A stretch of DNA of 64,000 bases from Porites lobata (lineage: Eukaryota; Cnidaria; Anthozoa; Scleractinia; Poritidae). The stretch spans positions 933,501-997,500 of the forward strand of contig CALNXK010000072.1 in the NCBI GenBank assembly GCA_942486035.1. Reading direction: 5' to 3'. A model generated the notes under the pieces. The model made no database searches, was not told where the DNA came from, and saw only the letters and a program-made list of their open reading frames with translations. Positions 56,930 through 64,000 of the stretch are shown piece after piece. The position numbers were made by a program, and so were the translations under genes. Positions within the stretch are counted from its first letter, which is position 1; the number at the start of each line of letters is the position of its first letter.

Positions 56930-58165
56930 ATAATTTAGATGGTTGATGCTATCGCCCGAGTCACGCCGCAATAATAAACTCCTTTAATTACCAACGTCAT
57001 GTTCTGCAGCTTAAAAAATGTATCACAGCAGAAATTTGAAACACCCTGAAACACAAAAGGAACGCAAAACCAACACTTATCGGCACAGTTGATGGCGGCA
57101 GTGGGACAATAGGAAGTCATGTGGCGAAACTAATTTTGTACGCATCTTTATCCCTAGTGTGCATTTCAAACAGAAATCAGGGGTGTGTGCGCAAAAACTT
57201 TCTTCACAACGGCTTCAGCGATTATTTCCTATTTTGCACGAAAAGGGGAGCTTTTATTCACGAACAGCGATCAGATCGAAGCAAACCGATTATGCGAACT
57301 TTCAAAAAAAGAAAAAAAGAGTGTACACTATATGAATATTTAAAGACAAAAAAAATTCCGCAAAAGACAGACTTGGAATACACTGTCCAGTTTCTTGCAT
57401 GATGTTAAAAGTAGTAAATTTACATCAGAAACCACAGAAAAATAGATCACAGAGAAAGCTTGAATTGAAATACCAGGGAAAACATTCTCAAAACAGAACC
57501 AAAAATCACTCCACAAACCCAATGCCATTTTTTCTTGCCCGACCGACCGAAAAATTGTACAGGAATGGCCTTCAGTGTGACATTGTAACATTTCAAACAG
57601 TTAAACAGAATTTGCAACACAGTCGATTTTTTTTCGGGAATAAAAAACTTGTATTCACTCCGTTTTTTCCTATTCATGTCCAACTTGGCAAAACAACAAA
57701 CAGATCTTTAGTAGAAATGTGTCAAATGTAAAACAATTAATTGGATGAATGGGAGACATGGACCGTACGTCTGTTTTTTTTCCTATTCACGTCCACCACG
57801 TCCACGTTCACAAATAAATATGATCGATTGTGGCCTAGAAAGATATATTGCATTTTAATGGAAAGCGTCGGCAAATGCCGATGTTCACCTCACCGAAAGT
57901 CGCTACCAGGCATTATTCTATTTTAAACCTCTGCGTTAGTGGGTGGCGATTTCCATGCGAGTTCGCACATTTTAATAGCTCTGCAAAAAGATAGACTCAA
58001 ACGATTGCATTGTTCGTTTATGACACATTTTATGACACATTTTACAACGCAATAAAAGTTTTTTCCTTCCATTCTTGTTGGTTGGACCAGAAATTCATAA
58101 TTCAACGCACTCAAGTAACGTGTTCTGTTCGTGGTATGGGTTTCCGGGGTGTTATAAATGTAATT
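56930..58165. other. Interior of the 5.4-kb element, no recognised gene
   Basis: Frames at 57121-57402 and 57399-57731 are open on the + strand but show no known domain; they could be remnants of a transposase I cannot identify. Confidence 0.3.
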
Positions 58166-58429
58166 CTTCGACAACAAATTGGGATGTCCCGGAGCTTTTC
58201 TCTATTCCAGCCCCCCCCCCCCCCCCCCCACCCAACAACTAGAAGATGTTCACGCGCCATTTGTTTTTTAAATTCTTCTTATTTGCTTTAATGACATTGA
58301 TTGCATCGATTATTACCTTTTCCAAAAAAAAAAATATGGGAAAAAAATATGTTACCCTCGACCCTCGACATGGTACCCTCGCCCTCGACATGGAACCCTC
58401 GACCCTCGACCCTCGACAAAAAGATAGAC

Positions 58430-59480
58430 TCGCCACCGACATATCCAAAGTGCACGACAGGAAAGGTCCTGAAAACATACGTCGAAGTACAAGACCCAAC
58501 GAAACTAGATGTTCTTCGAAAAAGAAGCAAAAATCGTGTTACAGACGCGGAGCTCAGCCAGGTTACCCTCCTCAGCGTTGCCGAGCCAAAGATGCGTCTT
58601 CTAGGACAGCCAGCGATTGAAAAGCTAAATTTAGTGGCTAGAATCAATGAAATCCAAAGTCCAAGTTACGAAGAAAGGATTAAAGCAACATACCCTCAAC
58701 TGTTCTACGGATTGGGAGAACTTGAGGGAGAGTATGAAATCAAGTGAAACCCAGACGCTCAACCGTTTGCAATCATGACCCTAAGACTTATTCCATTACC
58801 GATGAAAAGCAAAGTAAAGGAAGAACTTGCCAGAATGGAGAAGCTGGGAGTAATCAGAAAGGTCGAAAAGCCGACAAACTGGTGCGCTGAAATGGTCACA
58901 GTATCTAAACCAAACGGGAAAATCCGAATATGTGTGGATCTTACGAAGCTAAATGAAAATGTTTGCCGTGAAACTTACCCACTTCCAAAGATTGACGCCT
59001 TGCTAGGAGAGATTGGAAAGTCCATAGTGTTCACGAAAATTGAAGCAAATTCCGGGTTTGGGCGGGAGAAGTTAGCAGAAAACTCTCAGCTCCTAACCAC
59101 GTTTCTGATTGCCTTTGGCAGACATTGTTTTCACCAACTTCCCTTTGGTTTAAAATCAGCACCAAAAAGATTTCAAAAGAGAATGCTAAACGAGCTGGAA
59201 GGTTTGGAAGGGGTGATGTGCATCACGTATGACATCCTTGTGCATGGAAAGACGCAAAAAATACGATGAACGACTTGAAGCAGTTTTAACAAGATTGATC
59301 AGAGCAAGAATCACCCTGAACCAAGGCAAGTGCAAATTTTCAAGGACACAATTGCAGTTCGCGGGCAATAGTTTCAGCGCTCAAGGAATGGGCTCCGACC
59401 CTGGCAAGACTGCAGCTATCGAAAAGATGGAGAGACCGCAAATGCTGCAGAACTACGAAAATTCCTGGGAATGATCAGCC
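58430..59480 (+). pseudogene. Gypsy pol remnant: protease-RT linker and reverse transcriptase
   Basis: 58430-58744 gives the linker ending YPQLFYGLGELEGEYEIK. 58775-59269 has the reverse transcriptase: MEKLGVIRKVEKPTNWCAEM, KPNGKIRICVDLTKLNE, HQLPFGLKSAP and RFQKRMLNELEGLEGV. The catalytic first aspartate is Glu here (FTKIEANSGF), and the YxDD box reads ITYDILV, lacking the DD pair. 59229-59474 continues with YDERLEAVLTRLIRARITLN in another frame. The enzyme is inactive. Confidence 0.85.
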
Positions 59481-59539
59481 ACTAACAGAAGTTCATCAAA
59501 AACCTGTCCGAGGAGACTATTCCTCTTCGCGGTCTTCTT

Positions 59540-60130
59540 TAGAGCAAGAACAAATGGCATTTGGGCCAAGCTCAAGAAGAATGTTTCTCTCGCCTAAAGA
59601 AAGAAATGACCCAAGCGCCAGTTCTCGCTCATTAATGCCCCGAAAAAGAAACTATTATTCTGCAGACGCCTCGTCGAACGGATTAGGAGCAGTCCTCTTA
59701 AATGTCCAAGACGATGGCACAAAGAAGCCAATTGCCTACGTTTCGCGCTCTATGACGGTATGGCCAGATAGAGAAAGAAGCACTCGCAACCACCTGGGCG
59801 TGCGAAAAGTTTTCCAACTTTGTCCTCGGTAAAGATTTCCTTATCGAAACGGACCACAAGCCGTTGGTGCTGCTACTAAGATCTAAATGTCTCCAAGACA
59901 TGCCACCACGTATTTAGAGGTTCCGGATGCGACTGATGCGCTACTCCTACCAAAGAGTCAATGCACCCGGAAAAGTCTCACCACTGCTGATACCTTATCA
60001 AGAGCGCCGTTTCACCGAAATCTCACGAGAGACGAGAAGCTACTCAGTGAAGATTTAAACCTCTATGTCTCTATGCCTGCCAACTACAGAGCGCCGCTTT
60101 CAAGAAATACGCCTTCATCAGGGTGAAGAT
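59540..60130 (+). pseudogene. Gypsy RNase H remnant
   Basis: SADASSNGLGAVLLNVQDDG (about 59660-59720), preceded by QAPVLAH-like coding in another frame, is the first RNase H catalytic motif. TDHKPLVLLL (59845-59880) is the later motif. 59887-60126 continues into the connecting region (TADTLSRAP). Several frameshifts. Confidence 0.75.
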
Positions 60131-61323
60131 GAAGTTTGTTCAAAGTTTAAGCCGTTCTGCAGCGAAGGCTGCCCAGAGAAACATCACCTGAATTGTTCAC
60201 TCCAACCTTACTGGCGGTACAGAGCAGAAACCACTGCTCAGGAGGGAATTCTAATGAAAGACGAGAGAGTCATCATTCCCTCAGCGTTAAGGCTCGATGT
60301 ATTAGACAAGACACACACAGGTCATCAAGGTATCCAGAAATGCCGCGAAAGGACAAAAAGTGGTGTCTTGGTGGCCGAATCTCCGCTAGCAGATAGAAGA
60401 CCTTGTCAGAGAATGCCCTACTTGCATTAAGACGAACGCTAGCCGTGCAGAGCCCATGATTCCTTCATAGTTACCCGAGCGTCCATTCCAAAAAGTAGGA
60501 ACCGATCTTTTCGAATGGAAAGGAAAAAATTTCGTCCTCGTGGTAGATTACTTCTCGCGATATTGTGAAATTGGAGTACATCGAAAATCCACCTCTCAAG
60601 AAGTGATCAAGCACCTTAAGGCGATTTTCTTTCGCCATGGAATTCCAGAACCGTGATCTCCGATAACGGACCACAGCTCAGCGGAATTCGCCAAATTTTC
60701 AGAAGACTGGGGATTCACACACATTACAAGTAGTCTGCAAACAACTAAAAATCTCCTTACATATCCGACGATCTCTATGAAGCACTCCTCGCTTACAGAG
60801 CTACCCCAACTGAAAACGGATTTAGCTCAGTTGAACTATGCATGGGAAGGCACGCCACCTTTCCAACTACCCCACCGCAAGTTCCCGAGTCAACGAAATT
60901 GCGTGAAAAGGAAGCCAAGATTAAGACCGAGGAAACAAAAGACTATAACCGACGACATGCAGTGAAAGAGCTAAGTAATCTGTCACCAAGCGATCGTGGT
61001 GTTTATATCTCTGATCGTAAAGAGAACGCAGTGGTAGTAGCCAAAACAACAGAGCCAGGTTCCTATCATCTCGACATTGATAGTAATGTAACTGTTAGAA
61101 GAAACAGACGCCAGCTCAATCCAAATCCTAAAGAAGTAAATACTCAGTAGAAAGCCCTTAGCCCGAACCTCCTGAAGCTCTTAAGGATCAACCACCTGTT
61201 CTGGTAGAGAAGAAAGAAGCTTTACGATCTGGCCAAAAGTCTTCCATTCTAGGTCCCGTTCCAGGAACCATTACTCGTTCCGAAAGAAAAGTCAACCCGC
61301 CCAAGAGATTAGTTTTTGATTAG
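60130..61323 (+). pseudogene. Gypsy integrase remnant
   Basis: An H2C2 zinc segment (HTGHQGIQKC, then CPTC in a shifted frame, 60310-60430) is followed by the core start VGTDLFEWKGKNFVLVVDYF (60497-60556) with the first catalytic aspartate. FFRHGIPEP follows at about 60630. After disruption the C-terminal region LCMGRHATFP (60835) runs through 61150 and ends with SERKVNPPKRLVFD (61280-61323). Stops and frameshifts are present. Confidence 0.75.
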
Positions 61324-61631
61324 GACTGGAAGAACATTTGTTATAAGTAATTCGTTTCGTGATCGAAATATTTGATTGACTTGCCTCCTATTTAAAGAAC
61401 TTTGCCTAGAGACATTTTTATAGAGGTACCAAAATGTCAAGAAAAGGGGATGTGGGATTAGCCCTTAATTCTCTTACTTAGCAACCGTGCTCGACCTATA
61501 CACCCTGAAGTGTTTTGATGAGAAATCAGTTAACCTCACGCCTTGCTCATGTTATCTTCTTCAATCATTAAATTGTATATCCCTGAATATATACTTGGCC
61601 TCCACTCTTCGTTTCGCCTCCGATAATCGCA

Positions 61632-63225
61632 GATGAATCACGGGAAAAAAAAAAGCCCGACTTATCGCGGGGAGCTCTTAACCAACGTCTTTGTTCAATG
61701 CCGGAGCACGACAAAATATTTCGATGGCCTCCATAACACTTCTCTTGAACATGTCCTCTTCCCTTGCGAGGATCAAAGAGGAGGAGATACCCAAGGTGTG
61801 GCCTGACAACTTCAGATGATCCCCAACCGCCGATGGGAATTAGGACGGGATTAAGTAACTCTTTTTCGCTAAGGGTTTTTCTTTACTTATTGATTACGTA
61901 AAAATATTAATATCCAAAATATTTTTCCCGGTTTGTTGTATTCCAATTACGCAGCATCATCACTGAATAAACGATAGGAAGACACGTTTTATTGACGCAA
62001 AGACAAGAGCGTTCCATTTAGAAGAAATTAAAAATAAAAAAGATAGCTAATGTCTAAACTGTATCTTAGCACAACTGACAAAAGTAGTTCCACAAATACT
62101 GAAATTAATGGGCACTCAGTGCTTTAAGTCCGGTCAGTGAAAATATTCTATGAACACGGGCTTTGGATGACTGCACTGTCGTTTCCAGTTTTCTGCGGAC
62201 TGAACATAAGAAGAAACCATCGACAAATTATTGGCCTCTTCCGTTTTTCTTTCTCTCTTGGAAGAATTCAGTGCGCTGACCACTAGTGTCCGCAAAGCAA
62301 ATTTGTTTACCAGGTAAACCGATCGACATCGCTCTTATGTTTCATCTTCTTATGTTTACTAGGTAAACCGATCGACATCGTTTTACTTGGGCCACATAAA
62401 GATCTGTTATCCGAAGCGTTTGTACATACTAAGCATGTTAATTCAATAAAAAGTGAAAATACTTGAGATTTTCGCCGGGATAGTAATCCTTCATAAAGGA
62501 GTGTCGTTAAAGGGGTTTATACAGTAAACAAAATAAGCGAGGTCACTGAGGTGCAAGGCTAAAAAGGACGAAAATTCAGTCCAGGAAACTTTAAGACACT
62601 CGGACTTTGTTATTCGCGTTAATATACTGATTTTAGAAGACGGTTGACAGGAGAACAACTAAAAAGAATTCTCGCTATAGATCTGGACGCTAATGAACAG
62701 TGGAAAATATAGCATTCCTTATGAAAGGAACTCATAAGGTTGAATTGGCGTTCAGCCTCTAAGAGTTTCCAGCTGCACTGAACATGCTTTTACGTCCATC
62801 TGATTTATATTAAAAAGTCTTTTAGACTGAAATGAATCCGAAATCTCCAAGGTTTATCTTTGAATGGTAAATGTTCTTTCAACACAGGTTTCGACAGAAG
62901 AAAGATTATCCCCAGTCGCGCAGAACCTGGACTGTTGACAATTACAGTGAAAGCTCTCCTGACGGACCCTCTCGTAAGTGGACAGCTCTACCTACGGCCG
63001 TCTTCATTAAGCCCCGTTTTTCTCAACTCCCATACAAACTCGGTATTTCTACATTCCAGCGAAAGCGGCCAGTTCCAATTACGGACACTTTTTTCGCGTT
63101 CTGAAGGTGTCGGTTACGAGAGCTTCCATTGTAGGCTAAAACTTTGACTTGCCGCCCTTGAGAAAGAAATAGAGCTGTAGGTCTCTCACTCTCTCACAAA
63201 AGATTTTGATTTATTTTCTTTGTAG
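61632..63225. other. End of intron 6
   Basis: A 30-bp direct repeat (GGTAAACCGATCGACATCG at 62315 and 62361). Two overlapping frames at 62860-63147 (QKKDYPQSRRTW; SGQLQLRTL-like) look like a dispersed repeat rather than an exon. The intron ends TTTCTTTGTAG at 63225. Confidence 0.4.
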
Positions 63226-63335
63226 GCTGCAGAGATAAAAACAAGCATTGTGCAGACTGGGCTAAAAGCGGGGAATGTGCAAAAAATGCAGACTATATGA
63301 CTGAAAACTGCGCATTAAGTTGTAACAAATGTTGA
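63226..63335 (+). CDS. ShK-repeat secreted protein, terminal exon 7: ShK domain 6 and stop
   Basis: The acceptor is TTTCTTTGTAG. The exon begins GC TGC, encodes [13 protein letters not shown] and CALSCNKC, and the stop TGA comes directly after the last cysteine. Ending a protein at the final ShKT cysteine is common for C-terminal ShKT domains. The usual Trp before the fourth-to-fifth cysteine segment is Ala (CALSC rather than CWKSC). The anemone Lys-Tyr positions are Asp-Tyr. The initial GC completes a TGC with the terminal T of exon 6. Confidence 0.92.
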
Positions 63336-63376
63336 GCTCTTCACCCATAGTTTTGTAAAATGATAGAAATTCTATA

Positions 63377-63382
63377 AATAAA
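63377..63382 (+). promoter_or_regulatory. Candidate polyadenylation signal AATAAA
   Basis: AATAAA about 42 bases after the ShK gene stop codon, just upstream of a foldback element. This is the first such hexamer after the stop. Confidence 0.55.
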
Positions 63383-63386
63383 TAAC

Positions 63387-63498
63387 AATTATTCACGAAA
63401 GTGGAGGTGGCTAGTGGTGAATATTTGCAGAGGCTACGTTAGCGGCGAGGTAAATATCCACCACCACTAGCCACCTCCACTTCGGTGAATAATTGTTT
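63387..63498. mobile_element. 112-bp foldback MITE at the 3' end of the ShK gene
   Basis: ACAATTATTCACGAAAGTGG and AGGTGGCTAGTGGTG on the left pair with CACCACTAGCCACCT and CCACTTCGGTGAATAATTGT on the right. The loop is around GCAGAGGCTACGTTAGCGGC. It starts about 5 bases after the AATAAA hexamer. Confidence 0.75.
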
Positions 63499-63649
63499 CA
63501 GTATATACTAAAACAGTGAGATAATTGAGCACAAAAATAATGATTTTTAACTCATTTACTGTTGCCCGCAACGATTATAATTTTGGAGCGCAATGACCGA
63601 ACCCCAGGGGCCCCACTCACATATTTTAATGACGGGGGGGAGGGGGGTC

Positions 63650-63985
63650 CGAAGGATTTTTTTGGGTCTGACATTTTGGCCAAAAGGGATTTTTATGGGT
63701 CTATGAAAGACGCCGGGAATTTTTTGGGTCGCGAAAACAACAGAGGGATTTTTTTGGATATTGTATTTTTCATCAGCTCAAATCAAAAATAACATAAGCG
63801 CAATTTATAGTTTTGTTTTTGACCAAAACCAAAGTTGAAGTTGGCATGTTTTAGCTTTCCAGAAGTTAAATGATAAAATTTGCTGATGCAAAAACACTGA
63901 GGGATTTTTTTGGGTATGCTAAAAAAAGTAGGGATTTTTTGGGTACACAAATTCTGAAGTTGGGATTTTTTTGGGTATAAAATAT
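63650..63985. repeat. Irregular GGGATTTTTTTGGGT repeats
   Basis: At least seven occurrences of GGGA(T)5-7GGG(T/A), spaced irregularly (63652, 63688, 63715, 63745, 63900, 63932, 63962). They lie downstream of the ShK gene and run to near the window end. Confidence 0.65.
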
Positions 63986-64000
63986 GAACCTCTGTCGGAT

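Larger units (their letters stand above)
53048..58426. mobile_element. 5.4-kb TIR element (level 2 of the nest), CGAGGG-repeat ends
   Basis: The outer ends TATCTTTTTG (53048) and CAAAAAGATA (58426) are inverted. Inside them are GTCGAGGG-type tandem repeats and then a ~200-bp inverted repeat: TAATAATCGATGCAATCAATG, CGCGTGAACATCTCCTAG-like and GCTCCGGGACATCC on the left pair with the 58170-58330 side. Poly-G on the left (53240) is poly-C on the right (58212-58228). It separates gag from pol of the Gypsy element. The interior holds elements at 53416-56060 and a LINE remnant at 56311-56907. Confidence 0.75.
51241..61631 (+). mobile_element. Degenerate Gypsy-type LTR retrotransposon with nested insertions
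   Basis: The 3' LTR is about 181 bp (61451-61631), starting TGTGGGATTAGCC after a purine tract (AAGAAAAGGGGA) and ending ATCGCA. A 5' LTR end (GAATATATACTTG, CCTCCACTCTTCGTTTCGCC, to 52311) is followed by a primer-binding-site-like TGGTGTCAGAAGTGGG (52314). TGTGGGATTAGCC also occurs at 51241, so the 5' LTR appears to be filled with about 1 kb of foreign sequence; that start is tentative. Coding order is gag, reverse transcriptase, RNase H, integrase. gag and pol are separated by a 5.4-kb TIR element. No matching target duplication was found. Confidence 0.75.

Noticed and set aside
62860..63147. Possible extra exon just upstream of the terminal ShK exon
   Set aside because: Two overlapping frames are equally open, neither has a ShK pattern or phase-1 borders, and the composition looks like a dispersed repeat.

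Overview
This is a eukaryotic, AT-rich, intron- and transposon-dominated window. It is most likely from an anthozoan cnidarian, probably a stony coral. That assignment is an inference from the multi-exon ShK-domain gene, the cnidarian-style family B DNA polymerase with a treble-clef module, and dense foldback MITEs and LINE remnants. There are no bacterial operons, rRNA genes or CRISPR arrays.

The one convincing host gene is on the + strand and spans about 9.1-63.3 kb. A first coding exon (9106-9835) encodes a signal-peptide-like start, two cysteines and a long Ser/Thr/Pro-rich mucin-like tract, and ends at a phase-1 GTAAGT donor. Six small exons follow (31762, 41064, 47108, 49201, 50875, 63226), each encoding one ShK (ShKT) six-cysteine domain. 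All junctions are phase 1 and the frame adds up exactly to a 465-residue protein. The stop is at 63333-63335, with AATAAA about 45 bases beyond. The introns (21.9, 9.2, 5.9, 2.0, 1.6 and 12.2 kb) hold nearly all the other features.

Layout. 60-4245 is a decayed family B DNA polymerase pseudogene split by a TA-flanked MITE and by a 1.33-kb element with 8-bp target duplication. 4471-7305 is a LINE remnant split by two DNA elements. 7573-9105 is the upstream flank of the ShK gene. Intron 1 holds a stack of nested foldback elements (10.0-13.2 kb), several short elements with clear target duplications, a minus-strand LINE (17.06-18.2 kb), an element carrying a SAP-like coding remnant (18.6-19.8 kb), and a 7.72-kb terminal-inverted-repeat element (21560-29279) whose left arm has grown into a 5.2-kb array of a 10-bp unit. 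Introns 2-5 carry palindromic MITEs, a four-copy minisatellite, a tandemly duplicated intron segment, a decayed mariner and tRNA-like SINE heads. Intron 6 carries a degenerate Gypsy-type LTR retrotransposon (about 51.2-61.6 kb) containing five further elements inserted one inside another.

The strongest results are the reconstructed ShK gene, including a cysteine codon that appears to be split across the exon 6/7 boundary; the 7.7-kb decamer-array transposon with intact inverted repeats and 8-bp duplication; a MITE family (ends CAGGGGCACCCAACG) with six copies, four with clear 6-bp duplications, one confirmed by a reading frame that closes when the element is removed; and a six-level transposon nest. 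Family names rest on motif recognition; no database search was possible.
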